Source: Streptomyces asoensis (GTDB lineage Bacteria > Actinomycetota > Actinomycetes > Streptomycetales > Streptomycetaceae). From it: DNA of 64,000 bases. The stretch's first letter is position 1. Each line of letters opens with the position of its first letter. Location: contig NZ_BNEB01000003.1 of assembly GCF_016860545.1 (NCBI RefSeq), positions 682,001 to 746,000 on the forward strand, written 5' to 3'. The notes below the pieces were generated by a model. The model worked only from the letters and a program-made list of their open reading frames with translations. It ran no database searches and had not been told where the DNA came from. Positions 24,278 through 33,150 of this stretch are shown piece after piece. The translations under genes and the position numbers were made by a program.

Positions 24278-25123
24278 TCAGCCGGTGTGCAGCATCAGTC
24301 CGATGCCGACGACGAGGATCCCGGCGGCGACGAGCCGCGGTGCGCCGAACCGCTCCTTGAAGAACACGGCGCCGATGGCCGCGGCGACGAGCACCGACGA
24401 CTCCCGCAGCGCGGCGACGGGCGCCAGTTCGGCCCGGGTCTGCGCCCACAGGACGAGGCCGTACGCGAGGACGGACAGCGCGGCCCCGAGGAGGCCGAGG
24501 GCGGCGAAGGGGCGCAGGACGGCGGCGGTCCGCCCGCGCCAGCGGTGCACGGCGTACACGGGCAGCACGACGCCCTGCACGGCCATCAGCCAGGCGATGT
24601 ACCCCAGCGAGGACCCCGAGGCGCGCACGCCGATGCCGTCGACGACCGTGTAGGCGGCGATGGTCGCCCCGGTGGCCAGCGCGGCCCCGATCGCCGGCCA
24701 GTCGGGCCGGCGTCCGCGCAGTCCCCACAGGGCGACGCCGGTCAGCCCCGCGCACGACAGCGCGACGCCGGCGGCCGCCCAGCCGTCCGGCACCTCGTGC
24801 GCGAAGACGGCGGCGAGCACGGTGACGACGAGGGGCGCGGAGCCGCGCGCGAGGGGGTAGGCCTGCCCGAAGTCCCCGAGCCGGAACGACCGCATCAGCA
24901 GCGCGTAGTAGGCGGTGTGGACGAGCACGGAGGCCAGCAGGTACGGCCACGCGCGGGCCGCCGGGAGAGGGGCGAACGGCACCAGCGCGAGCCCGATGAC
25001 CATGCCGCCGCCGGCGATCAGCGTGAAGCCGACGAGCTTGTCGGTGATCCGGTGGGCGATGGCGTTCCAGCCGGCGTGCGTGAGCGCGGCGAGCAGGACG
25101 GCGGCGGTGACCAGCGGGGTCAC
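24278..25123 (-). CDS. EamA/DMT-family transporter
   Basis: 281 residues with about ten hydrophobic helices in two homologous EamA halves. LLAALTHAGWNAIAHRI is the N-terminal family segment, and AALRESSVLVAAAIGAVFFKERFG is the typical end of the second half. Substrate is unknown; DMT members export metabolites or amino acids. GTG at 25123 overlaps the stop of a 33-codon reading frame (GTGA). An alternative ATG at 25225 would add a 34-residue Arg/Ala-rich extension not expected in this family. Confidence 0.8.
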   Translation of the reverse strand: MTPLVTAAVLLAALTHAGWNAIAHRITDKLVGFTLIAGGGMVIGLALVPFAPLPAARAWPYLLASVLVHTAYYALLMRSFRLGDFGQAYPLARGSAPLVVTVLAAVFAHEVPDGWAAAGVALSCAGLTGVALWGLRGRRPDWPAIGAALATGATIAAYTVVDGIGVRASGSSLGYIAWLMAVQGVVLPVYAVHRWRGRTAAVLRPFAALGLLGAALSVLAYGLVLWAQTRAELAPVAALRESSVLVAAAIGAVFFKERFGAPRLVAAGILVVGIGLMLHTG

Positions 25124-25221
25124 GCGAGGGGCTCGCGCACGTGCGCGGGAGTCGCCCCGGCGTGCCGGACCAGGTCGCGCAGTGCTTCGGCGGAACGGGG
25201 GTGCGCTGCTGTCGTCGTCAT
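25120..25221 (-). CDS. Possible 33-codon leader ORF coupled to the EamA gene
   Basis: ATG at 25221 encodes 33 residues (begins MTTTAAHPRSAEALRDLV) and ends in TGA that overlaps the EamA GTG. No ribosome binding site is visible, so it could be leaderless. Codon use is G+C-rich at third positions. It may be a coupling peptide, or chance. It is alternative to a longer EamA N-terminus in a different frame. Confidence 0.3.
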   Translation of the reverse strand: MTTTAAHPRSAEALRDLVRHAGATPAHVREPLA

Positions 25222-25281
25222 GCACGGCACGCTAGCGGCCGGCGCGCGGGACGGGCGAACGGGTTGCGGGGCGGAGAAGAA

Positions 25282-25321
25282 GCCGGTGAGGGCGCCCCGT
25301 CCCCACGGAGCCCTCACCGGC
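25282..25321 (-). terminator. Terminator downstream of the MMPL gene
   Basis: GCCGGTGAGGGC and GCCCTCACCGGC form a 12-bp stem around a 16-nt loop that can fold further, 43 nt past the stop at 25365. It separates the TetR-MMPL operon from the EamA gene. Confidence 0.6.
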
Positions 25322-25364
25322 GGTCCTCGGACGCACCGGGCCTACCGGTGCGTGCGGTAGTACG

Positions 25365-27608
25365 TCAGGCGCGTACCAGTGCGCGGTCCTCGTCGTCGTC
25401 CTTGGACGAGGCGGACCCGTCCGCGGTCCGCAGGCCCTCGCCCTCGACGTCGACGTTGGGCAGGACGCGGTCCAGCCACTTCGGCAGCCACCAGGCCTTC
25501 TTGCCGAGCAGCGCCAGCACCGCCGGCACGATCGCCATGCGCACGATGAACGCGTCGAAGAAGACGGCGATGGCGAGGCCGAAGCCGATCATCTTGATCA
25601 TCGACTCGCTGGAGCTGATGAAGCCGCCGAAGACGGCCATCATGATGATCGCGGCGGCGGCCACCACCTTGGCGCTGTGCCGGAACCCGGTGACGACGGC
25701 CTGGCTCGGGCTCTCGCCGTGGACGTACGCCTCCCGCATCCGGGTCACGAGGAACACCTCGTAGTCCATCGCGAGGCCGAAGACCACGCCCACCATGAAG
25801 ATCGGCATCATCGACATGATCGGGCCGGTCTCCTCGACGCCGATCAGGCCGCCGAGCCAGCCCCACTGGAAGACCGCGACCACGGCGCCGAGCGCGGCGA
25901 GCACGCTGAGCAGGAAGCCGAGGGCCGCCTTCAGCGGGACCAGGACGGAGCGGAAGACCACGATCAGCAGCAGGAACGCCAGGCCGACCACCAGGGCCAG
26001 GTACGGGACCAGCGCGTCGTTGAGCTTCTGCGAGAAGTCGATGTTCATCGCCGTGGTGCCGGTGACCAGCACCTGGGCGCCCGTGTCCGTCCGGACGTCG
26101 GCGCCCTGGCCGCGGATGGCGTGCACCAGGTCCTCGGTCCGCGTCGAGGACGGCTTGGAGTCCGGGATCACGGTGATCGTCGCGGTGTCGCCGGCCTTGT
26201 TGAACATCGCCGGGGTGACCGTGACGACGTCCTCGAGGTCCTTGATCCCGTCGGTGACCGACGTGGCCGCGGCCTTGGGGTCGTCGCTGTCCTTGGCGTC
26301 GACCACGATCATCAGGGGGCCGTTGAAGCCGGGGCCGAAGCCTTCCGACAGCAGGTCGTAGGCCCGGCGCTGGGTGGTGGAGGTGGGCTGCGAGCCGTCG
26401 TCGGGCAGGCCCAGTTCGAGCTGGGTGGCGGGGACGGCGATCGCGCCGAGACCGAGTACGCCGAGCAGCAGCACGGCGGCCGGCCGGCGGATGACGAAGC
26501 TCGCCCAGCGGACGCCCGGGCCGGGCCTGGCCGGCTTGCCCCGGCCGTCCTGCGCGGTCTGTCCCGCCCGCCCGGCGGCCTTGGTGCGCTTCTCGCCGGT
26601 GGCCCTGATCCTGCGGCCCGCGTAGCCGAGCAGTGCCGGGATCATCGTCAGCGCGATGAGGACGGCGACCACGACCGTGCCCGCCGCGGCGAGGCCCATC
26701 TTGGTCAGCATCGGCACGTTGACGACCGCGAGGCCGGCCAGCGCGATCACGACCGTGAGTCCGGCGAAGACGACCGCGGATCCGGCGGTGCCGGTGGCCC
26801 GGCCGACCGCCTCCTCGCGGTCCCGGCCCTCGGCCAGTTCGCTCCGGTAGCGGGAGACGATGAACAGCGCGTAGTCGATGCCGACCGCGAGCCCGATCAT
26901 CAGCGCGAGGGTGGAGGTGGTGTCGCCGAGGTCGAGCGCCTTGGCGAGGGCGGTGATCGTGGAGACGCCGATACCGACGCCGATGATCGCGGTCAGCAGC
27001 GGCAGTCCGGCCGCGACCAGCGATCCCAGGGTGATGACGAGGACGACGGCGGCGATCGCGAGACCGACGGCCTCGCCGATCGCGCCCGGCTCGGCCCCGG
27101 CCTGGAGGGCGTCGCCCCCGACATCCACGGTCAGTCCGGTGGCCCGGGCGTCGTCGCCGGCCTTCTCCAGGGCCTGCCGGGTCGGGTCCGTCAGTTCCAT
27201 GCCGGGCGCGTCGTACTTCACCGACGTGTAGGCGACCGTGCCGTCCTTGCTCACGGCGCCGGTGGTGAAGGGGTCGGTGACGGAGACGACCTCGGAGCCG
27301 TCGCCGAGCGTCTTGACGGTCTTCTCGACGGTCGCCCGGTTGGCGGCGTCGGTCATCTTCTCGCCCTCGGGCGCCTTGAAGACGATGCGTCCGGTCGCAC
27401 CGTCGGCGCTGGCGCCGGGGAAGCGCTGTTCCAGCAGGTCGAAGGCCTTCTGGGCCTCGACTCCGGGAATCGAGAAGGAGGTCGAGCCGGCGGCGGGCGC
27501 GGAGGCCGCGCCGACACCGGCGAGAGTCAGCAGCGCCACCCATATGAGGGCGACGAAGTGGCGTCGCCGGAAGGCGAGCCGGCCGAGTTTGTAGAGGAAC
27601 GTGGCCAC
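25365..27608 (-). CDS. MMPL-family RND-type transporter
   Basis: 747 residues, two MMPL halves each with one helix, a large outer loop and five or more helices. The first helix (about 16-38, FVALIWVALLTLAGVGAA) is followed by a periplasm-type loop to about 180. MIGLAVGIDYALFIVSRYRSEL is the first conserved helix-4 motif. VGVVFGLAMDYEVFLVTRMRE is its counterpart in the second half, with the proton-relay Asp-Tyr pairs (GIDYA and AMDYE). It probably exports lipids, polyketides or drugs. GTG at 27608 is chosen because homologues start ATFLYKLGRLAFRRR. The TetR gene upstream in the same operon likely controls it. Confidence 0.88.
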   Translation of the reverse strand: MATFLYKLGRLAFRRRHFVALIWVALLTLAGVGAASAPAAGSTSFSIPGVEAQKAFDLLEQRFPGASADGATGRIVFKAPEGEKMTDAANRATVEKTVKTLGDGSEVVSVTDPFTTGAVSKDGTVAYTSVKYDAPGMELTDPTRQALEKAGDDARATGLTVDVGGDALQAGAEPGAIGEAVGLAIAAVVLVITLGSLVAAGLPLLTAIIGVGIGVSTITALAKALDLGDTTSTLALMIGLAVGIDYALFIVSRYRSELAEGRDREEAVGRATGTAGSAVVFAGLTVVIALAGLAVVNVPMLTKMGLAAAGTVVVAVLIALTMIPALLGYAGRRIRATGEKRTKAAGRAGQTAQDGRGKPARPGPGVRWASFVIRRPAAVLLLGVLGLGAIAVPATQLELGLPDDGSQPTSTTQRRAYDLLSEGFGPGFNGPLMIVVDAKDSDDPKAAATSVTDGIKDLEDVVTVTPAMFNKAGDTATITVIPDSKPSSTRTEDLVHAIRGQGADVRTDTGAQVLVTGTTAMNIDFSQKLNDALVPYLALVVGLAFLLLIVVFRSVLVPLKAALGFLLSVLAALGAVVAVFQWGWLGGLIGVEETGPIMSMMPIFMVGVVFGLAMDYEVFLVTRMREAYVHGESPSQAVVTGFRHSAKVVAAAAIIMMAVFGGFISSSESMIKMIGFGLAIAVFFDAFIVRMAIVPAVLALLGKKAWWLPKWLDRVLPNVDVEGEGLRTADGSASSKDDDEDRALVRA

Positions 27609-27745
27609 GGAGGCGTACTCCCGGTCAGGTCGTGGTGCGGGGCGGCAGGCCCCAGGGGCAGGGTTGACCAACCCGGCGGGGAGGCAGGGGTGATCGGCCC
27701 GACGACGTGAGCGGTGACGTCAGGTTGGGCGGACCGCGGGGACGG

Positions 27746-28354
27746 TCAGGTGGTGGGGCTTCGCACGCCGAGGGCAGGGAGGACCACGGCGTCGATGTAC
27801 GCGAGGAGGAAGGCCTGCGTCGGCGGCTGTTCGTCGAGCATGGTGCGGGCGGCGAACGCGCCGATCATCATGTGCGGCACGTAGTCGAGGGCGGGATTGT
27901 CCGCGGGGACCTCGCCCCGGTCGATCGCCCGTTGCAGGACACGGCGGAACTCCGCCATCTCCGGCTCGACGAGGTGTTCCTTGAACGCCTTCAACAGGTC
28001 CGGGTTGGCGTGGATGGCCATCGCCAGCCCTCGCATCAGCGCGGAGTTCTGCTCCATCTCGCAGTCGTCCGAACGCAGGGTGAGGGCGTGCAGGTCGCCC
28101 CGCAGCGATCCGGTGTCGACACCGTCCGCGGAGGCGCCGGGCTTGTCGTGGCGCACCGCCTTCGCGACCAGCTCGGCCTTGCCGCCCCACTGGCGGTAGA
28201 GCGTCGCCTTGCTGGACCGGGTACGGGTGGCGACGGCGTCCATGGTGAGGGCGTCGTAGCCGACCTCGCGGAGCAGGTCGAGCACGGCCCGGTACAGCTC
28301 GGCCTCGCGCTCGGGCGTGATGCGACTGCGACGCGCCGTTGCGATCTCAGTCAT
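27746..28354 (-). CDS. TetR-family repressor of the MMPL transporter
   Basis: 202 residues. The HTH region is LREVGYDALTMDAVATRTRSSKATLYRQWGGK (about 26-57), and the ligand domain follows. ATG at 28354 has GGAAGGTGAG upstream. It lies 137 nt before the MMPL gene on the same strand and carries a 15-bp palindrome between itself and the divergent tricorn gene, so autoregulation is probable. The ligand is unknown. Confidence 0.88.
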   Translation of the reverse strand: MTEIATARRSRITPEREAELYRAVLDLLREVGYDALTMDAVATRTRSSKATLYRQWGGKAELVAKAVRHDKPGASADGVDTGSLRGDLHALTLRSDDCEMEQNSALMRGLAMAIHANPDLLKAFKEHLVEPEMAEFRRVLQRAIDRGEVPADNPALDYVPHMMIGAFAARTMLDEQPPTQAFLLAYIDAVVLPALGVRSPTT

Positions 28355-28426
28355 GCCACTCACCTTCCGGCTCCGTCTTCGTCCACGCTTCTCGTACACC
28401 CTGAACATACCCCGAGAATCAACGAA

Positions 28427-28441
28427 ACGAAACCGTTTCGT
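28427..28441. promoter_or_regulatory. TetR-type operator between tetR-mmpL and the tricorn gene
   Basis: ACGAAACCGTTTCGT is a 15-bp palindrome (7-bp arms, 1-nt centre), with a further ACGAAACG copy directly to the left. It is 73 nt upstream of tetR and 85 nt upstream of the tricorn gene, so it could control both. Confidence 0.6.
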
Positions 28442-28525
28442 ACGTGTGCTGGCTCACGAAGGTGAAGCCCGCGTAAGAGGGGCGCACGACTTGCCCGGCC
28501 CCATTCGCCGGAAAAGCATGGACAG

Positions 28526-31500
28526 GTGAGCTATCTGCGCCTGCCCCACCTCAACGGTGACCTGCTGTGCTTCGTGGCCGAGGACGACCTCTGGCTGGCC
28601 CCCCTGGACGGCCCCGGCCGCGCCTGGCGGCTCACCGCCGACCGCACCAAGGCCGGGCACCCCCGCTTCTCCCCCGACGGCAGCCAGATCGCGTACACGA
28701 GCTGGCGCAGTCTCGTCCCGGAGATCCACCTGGTGCCCGTGGACGGCGGACCCGGGCGGCAGCTGACCTACTGGGGCAGCTCCGACACCCAGGTCCGCGG
28801 CTGGACACCCCCCGACCAGGACGGCACCAGCGACATCCTCGCCGTCGCCTCCCACGGCGAGCCCTTCTCCTACTTCACCTGGGCCTACAAGCTCGCCACC
28901 GACGGCGACCCCGGCCGCAAACTCCCCTGGGGCCCGGTCTCCGACCTCCAGTGCGCCGACCTCGACGGCGAGCGCAGAACCCTCCTGCTCACCGGCACCC
29001 CACCGCACGAACCCGCCGCCTGGAAGCGCTACCGGGGCGGGGCGACGGGCCGCCTGTGGCTGCACGGGCACCGGCTCCTGGAGGACCTCGACGGCCATCT
29101 GCACTCCCCCCTCTTCGCCGGCGGCCGGATCGCCTTCCTCTCCGACCACGAAGGCGTCGGCAACCTCTACTCCTGCGCCCACGACGGCTCCGACCTGCGC
29201 CGGCACACCGACCACGACGCCTTCTACGCCCGGCACGCCGCGAGCGACGGCACGCGCGTGGTGTACCAGTGCGCGGGGGACCTGTGGATCGTCGACGACC
29301 TCGCCGCCGGCTCCGCGCCGCGCCGGATCGACGTACGGCTCGGCGGGCCGCGCGCGGGGCGCCGGCCGTACCAGATCCCGGCCGCCCAGCACGTGGACGG
29401 CATCTCCGTCGACGAGACGGGACGGGCGAGCGCGGTCGTCGTCCGCGGCAGCCTGTACTGGCTGACGCACCGGGACGGCCCCGCCCGGACGATCACCGAC
29501 ACCCCCGGGGTACGGGTCCGGCTGCCGGAGATGCTCGGCCCGGGCGGCCGGATCGCCTATGTCACGGACGCGGAGGGCGAGGACGCCGTCGAGATCGCCC
29601 ACCTGCCGCGGGCCACCGGCGCCCGCGAGCCCCGGCGGCTGGCCGCGGGACGGCTCGGGCGGGTCCTGGAGATGGTCTGCGACCCGCAGGGCGAACGCCT
29701 CGCCGTCGCCTCGCACGACGGACGGCTGCTGCTGATCACGGTCCCCGACGACCTCACCGTCCCCGACGGCGACCCCGAAGACGCCCCGGAAGGCGACAGC
29801 CCTCCCGGGGGCGGGGCCGAGGTCACCGAGCTGGCCGCCTCGGCCAACGGGCCCGTGCGCGACCTGGCCTTCTCCCCCGACGGCAGCTGGCTGACCTGGT
29901 CGCACCCGGGGATCGGCCGGTCGCTGCGGCAGATCAGGATGGCCCGCATGAAGGACCGGCTCGTCGTGGACGTCACGGACGGCCGCTTCGAGGACGAGAA
30001 CCCGGTCTTCACCCGGGACGGCCGCTACCTGGCCTTCCTCTCCTGGCGCGGCTTCGACCCGGTGTACGACGTGCACACCGGCGACCTGTCCTTCCCGCTG
30101 GGCTGCCGCCCCTACCTCGTGCCGCTGTCGTCGGCGACCCCCTCGCCCTTCGCCCTCACCCCGGAGGGCCGCCCGGCCGCCGGAGGCCTGGACCCCGTCG
30201 CCGACGACGAGGGCGGCGACGGGACCGTGACCGTCGAGACCGAGGGGCTGGAGAGCCGGGTCACGCCGTTCCCGGTGCCGGCGTCCAAGTACTCGGCGCT
30301 GTACCCGGTGGCGGGCGGCGGGCTGGTGTGGCTGCGCTGGCCGATCTCCGGCGCGCTCGGCGAGACGTTCGCCAACCCGGACGACACCAGCGGACGGCCG
30401 ACGCTCGAACACTTCGGCATCGGCAAGGCGAAGCGGACCGAACTCGTCGACCACCTCGACTGGTTCGCGCTCAGCGGGGACGGCTCCCGGCTGGTCGTGG
30501 TCGACGAGGGCGACCTGCGGGCCGTGCCGTCCTCGGAGAGCGGCGACCTGGACTCCACGGTCTGGATCGACCTGCGGCGCATCCTGCACGAGGTGGACCC
30601 CGGCGCCGAGTGGCGCCAGTCCTACGAGGAGGCCGGGCGGCTGATCCGCGCGTACTTCTGGGACCCGGGCATGTGCGGCATCGACTGGGACGCGATCCTC
30701 GACCAGTACCGGCCGCTCGTCGAACGGGTCGCGTCGCCGGACGAGTTCGCCGACCTGCTGCGTGAGGTGCTGGGCGAACTGGGCACGTCCCACGCCTATG
30801 TCACCGCCGCCCGCCGCAACGAGGGCCCGCCGCACTACCAGCGCCTCCAGGGCCTGCTGGGCGCCAACCTCGTGCACCGCGAGGCGGGCTGGACGGTCCG
30901 GCGGATCCTGCCGGGCGACTCCTCCGACTCCAAGGCGCGCTCCCCGCTGGCCGGTACGGGGATCCGGGAAGGAGCCGTGCTCACGCACGTGAACGGCCGC
31001 GCCGTCGACCCGGTGACCGGCCCGTACCCGCTGCTGGCCGGCGCGGGCGGCACCACCGTCGAACTCACCTTCACCCCGGCCGAGGGCGCGGGCGGCCGCC
31101 CGCGCCGGGTGGCCGTGGTCCCGCTCACCGACGAACGGACCCTGCGCTACCAGGACTGGGTGGCCAAACGCCGCGCCGTGGTGAGGGAGTTGAGCGACGG
31201 CCGGTGCGGCTATCTGCACATCCCCGACATGGGCGGTTCGGGCTGGGCCCAGTTCAACCGCGACCTGCGGATGGAGATGTCCAGGCCGGCGCTGCTGGTG
31301 GACGTGCGCGGCAACGCGGGCGGCCACATCAGCGAGCTGGTGGTGGAGAAGCTGACCCGCAGGATCCTGGGCTGGGACCTCACCCGTGACGCACAGCCGG
31401 TGTCGTACGCCTCGAACGCGCCGAGGGGTCCGGTGGTGGCCCTCGCCGACGAGGCGACCTCCTCGGACGGCGACATGATCACGGCCGCCTTCAAACTGCT

Positions 31501-31834
31501 GGGGCTCGGCCCCGTGGTCGGTCAGCGCACCTGGGGCGGCGTCGTCGGCATGACCGGACGCCACCGGCTCGGCGACGGCACGGTCATCACCGTCCCCATG
31601 AACGCCGCCTGGTTCGACGCCTACGGCTGGTCGGTGGAGAACGAGGGCGTCACCCCCGACCTCGAAGTGCTGCGCACCCCCCTCGACTGGGCCGAGGGCC
31701 GCCACGCCCAGCTCGACGACGCCGTACGGCTGGCCCTGGACCTGCTCACCGACCATCCGCCGGCCACCCCGCCCGGTCACGAGAACGTGCCCGACCGCTC
31801 GCGGCCCCCGCTGCCCCCGCGCGACGCCGGCTGA
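28526..31834 (+). CDS. tri: Tricorn protease
   Basis: 1102 residues, the usual length for this giant cytosolic serine protease that trims peptides released by the proteasome. The N-terminal half carries two beta-propellers (about 1-660) with repeated SPDGSQIAY / SPDGSWLTW / RDGRYLAFLS motifs. C1, PDZ (about 765-855) and C2 domains follow. Predicted active-site residues are S755-H756 (GTSHAYV), nucleophile S980 followed by D981 (TSSDGD), and E1038 or E1040 (WSVENEG). Neighbouring hydrophobic VWLRW and HIPDMGGSGW segments match. GTG at 28526. In Streptomyces tricorn acts with aminopeptidases in intracellular turnover. Confidence 0.93.
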   Translation: MSYLRLPHLNGDLLCFVAEDDLWLAPLDGPGRAWRLTADRTKAGHPRFSPDGSQIAYTSWRSLVPEIHLVPVDGGPGRQLTYWGSSDTQVRGWTPPDQDGTSDILAVASHGEPFSYFTWAYKLATDGDPGRKLPWGPVSDLQCADLDGERRTLLLTGTPPHEPAAWKRYRGGATGRLWLHGHRLLEDLDGHLHSPLFAGGRIAFLSDHEGVGNLYSCAHDGSDLRRHTDHDAFYARHAASDGTRVVYQCAGDLWIVDDLAAGSAPRRIDVRLGGPRAGRRPYQIPAAQHVDGISVDETGRASAVVVRGSLYWLTHRDGPARTITDTPGVRVRLPEMLGPGGRIAYVTDAEGEDAVEIAHLPRATGAREPRRLAAGRLGRVLEMVCDPQGERLAVASHDGRLLLITVPDDLTVPDGDPEDAPEGDSPPGGGAEVTELAASANGPVRDLAFSPDGSWLTWSHPGIGRSLRQIRMARMKDRLVVDVTDGRFEDENPVFTRDGRYLAFLSWRGFDPVYDVHTGDLSFPLGCRPYLVPLSSATPSPFALTPEGRPAAGGLDPVADDEGGDGTVTVETEGLESRVTPFPVPASKYSALYPVAGGGLVWLRWPISGALGETFANPDDTSGRPTLEHFGIGKAKRTELVDHLDWFALSGDGSRLVVVDEGDLRAVPSSESGDLDSTVWIDLRRILHEVDPGAEWRQSYEEAGRLIRAYFWDPGMCGIDWDAILDQYRPLVERVASPDEFADLLREVLGELGTSHAYVTAARRNEGPPHYQRLQGLLGANLVHREAGWTVRRILPGDSSDSKARSPLAGTGIREGAVLTHVNGRAVDPVTGPYPLLAGAGGTTVELTFTPAEGAGGRPRRVAVVPLTDERTLRYQDWVAKRRAVVRELSDGRCGYLHIPDMGGSGWAQFNRDLRMEMSRPALLVDVRGNAGGHISELVVEKLTRRILGWDLTRDAQPVSYASNAPRGPVVALADEATSSDGDMITAAFKLLGLGPVVGQRTWGGVVGMTGRHRLGDGTVITVPMNAAWFDAYGWSVENEGVTPDLEVLRTPLDWAEGRHAQLDDAVRLALDLLTDHPPATPPGHENVPDRSRPPLPPRDAG

Positions 31835-31860
31835 ACCGCCGCGCACCGGCCACGAACGCA

Positions 31861-31888
31861 GGGGCGCCCTCCCGAGGGAGGGCGCCCC
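31861..31888. terminator. Bidirectional terminator after the tricorn gene
   Basis: GGGGCGCCCTCCC and GGGAGGGCGCCCC form a perfect 13-bp stem separated by only GA. It lies between convergent genes ending at 31834 and 31914. Confidence 0.75.
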
Positions 31889-31913
31889 ACGTCAACGCGT
31901 CAGCCTGGAACGG

Positions 31914-32174
31914 CTAGACGTCGAAGTCCTGCGCGATGCGCTCGGTGTCCTCGCGCCGCATCCGCTCCGGCTGCTGGCCGGAACGCTCGCCGGGCCGCTC
32001 ACCGGGACGCCCGCCGGACCGCTCACCGGGACGCTCGCCCGGGCGCTCACCGGGACGCTCGCCCGGACGCTGCTGGCCACGCTGCTGGGCCTGCTCCTTG
32101 GCCTGCCCGACCTTCTGCTTGGCCTGCTGCTTGAACTGCTCGGCCTGGTCCTGGAACTTGTCCTTCATACCCAT
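31914..32174 (-). CDS. Small charged protein with PGER/RPGE tandem repeats
   Basis: 86 residues. The first 35 (MGMKDKFQDQAEQFKQQAK and on) are Lys/Gln-rich and predicted helical, somewhat like CsbD-type stress proteins. Then comes a run of PGER/GERP tetrapeptides (about 37-65) and a final acidic stretch. No Cys and almost no hydrophobic residues, so it is probably soluble and disordered. ATG at 32174 follows a usable AGGAGTG sequence. Function unknown; the repeat number is likely polymorphic. Confidence 0.7.
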   Translation of the reverse strand: MGMKDKFQDQAEQFKQQAKQKVGQAKEQAQQRGQQRPGERPGERPGERPGERSGGRPGERPGERSGQQPERMRREDTERIAQDFDV

Positions 32175-32208
32175 GTGGGTTCACTCCTGTGGGAGATGAG
32201 GGGATCTG

Positions 32209-32225
32209 GGCCCCTTGGTGGGGCC
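32209..32225 (-). terminator. Weak hairpin after the SDR gene
   Basis: GGCCCC-N5-GGGGCC, 6-bp stem, 40 nt past the stop of the SDR gene at 32266. It may end the monooxygenase operon. Confidence 0.35.
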
Positions 32226-32265
32226 TCGACCAGATTCACACGGGCGCTCACCCCACGCATCTCGA

Positions 32266-33150
32266 TCAACTACGCTGCGTAGCCCTGGCCTGTTCGTCGG
32301 CGGAACCGCCCGCGCCCACCAGGCCCGTGCGCATCCCTTGCAGCCTGGGCGCGAACCGCCTCATCTCCCGTTGTCCCACCGTGCCGATGAGCCCGGGCAG
32401 GTAGCCGCGCACGCCCTGCATGCCCCGCAGCCACCACTGTCCGTACACGTGCGAGGAACGCCGCTCGATCCCGGCCACGAGCCGGTCGACGGCCGGCCCC
32501 AGCGGGTACGTCTTGTTGGCCGGCCACGGCAGCCGCTGCCTCAACTCCCGCATGACGTCGTCCTGATCGGCCCCCCGCACCATGTCGGTGTCGGTCCAGG
32601 ACAGATAGCCGACGCCGACCCGGACCCCCAGGTGAGCGACCTCGGCGCGCAGACTGTGCGCGTACGCCTCCACGCCCGACTTGGACGCGCAGTACGCGGT
32701 CATCATCGGCGCCGGGGTGATCGCGGCGAGCGAGGCGATCTGGAGCAGGTAGCCGCGGCTCTCCCGCAGCAGCGGCAGGAACGCGCGGGCCGTGACGGCG
32801 GAGCCGATCAGATTGACCTCGATGACCCGGCGCCAGGCCTGCGGGTCGGAGTCGGCGAACGGACCGCCGTTGGCGACACCGGCGTTGGCGACCACGATGT
32901 CCACCTTGCCGAAGCGCTCCTTCACCTGCGCCGCGACGCGGGTCATCGCCTCGTGGTCGGTGACGTCGGCGTACCAGTGGTCGCTGTCGCCGTGCAGCCG
33001 CTCGCAGACCCGCTTGAGCTCGTCCGGCTCCAGGCCGATCAGCGCGACCTTCGCGCCGCGCGCGGAGAGCTTGCGGGCGAGCAGCTCCCCGACGCCCCGC
33101 GCGGCCCCGGTCACTACGGCGACCCGTCCTTCGAGGCTGACCCCGCTCAT
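32266..33150 (-). CDS. Short-chain dehydrogenase/reductase
   Basis: 294 residues. The cofactor motif TGAARGVG (residues 14-21) is classical, followed by catalytic S140 and Y153-x3-K157. VANAGVANGG is the NAG motif. The extended C-terminal tail (about 240-294, rich in Arg and Gly) is typical of oxidoreductases next to monooxygenases. The ATG at 33150 overlaps the hydrolase stop (ATGA) and has GAAGGAGG upstream. It is the last gene of a three-gene operon; it may oxidise the alcohol released by the hydrolase, which is inference from order. Confidence 0.9.
   Translation of the reverse strand: MSGVSLEGRVAVVTGAARGVGELLARKLSARGAKVALIGLEPDELKRVCERLHGDSDHWYADVTDHEAMTRVAAQVKERFGKVDIVVANAGVANGGPFADSDPQAWRRVIEVNLIGSAVTARAFLPLLRESRGYLLQIASLAAITPAPMMTAYCASKSGVEAYAHSLRAEVAHLGVRVGVGYLSWTDTDMVRGADQDDVMRELRQRLPWPANKTYPLGPAVDRLVAGIERRSSHVYGQWWLRGMQGVRGYLPGLIGTVGQREMRRFAPRLQGMRTGLVGAGGSADEQARATQRS

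Noticed and set aside
28454..31846. A 1130-codon frame antisense to the tricorn gene
   Set aside because: Val/Gly/Arg-rich shadow with no motifs; the plus strand encodes tricorn with its active-site residues.
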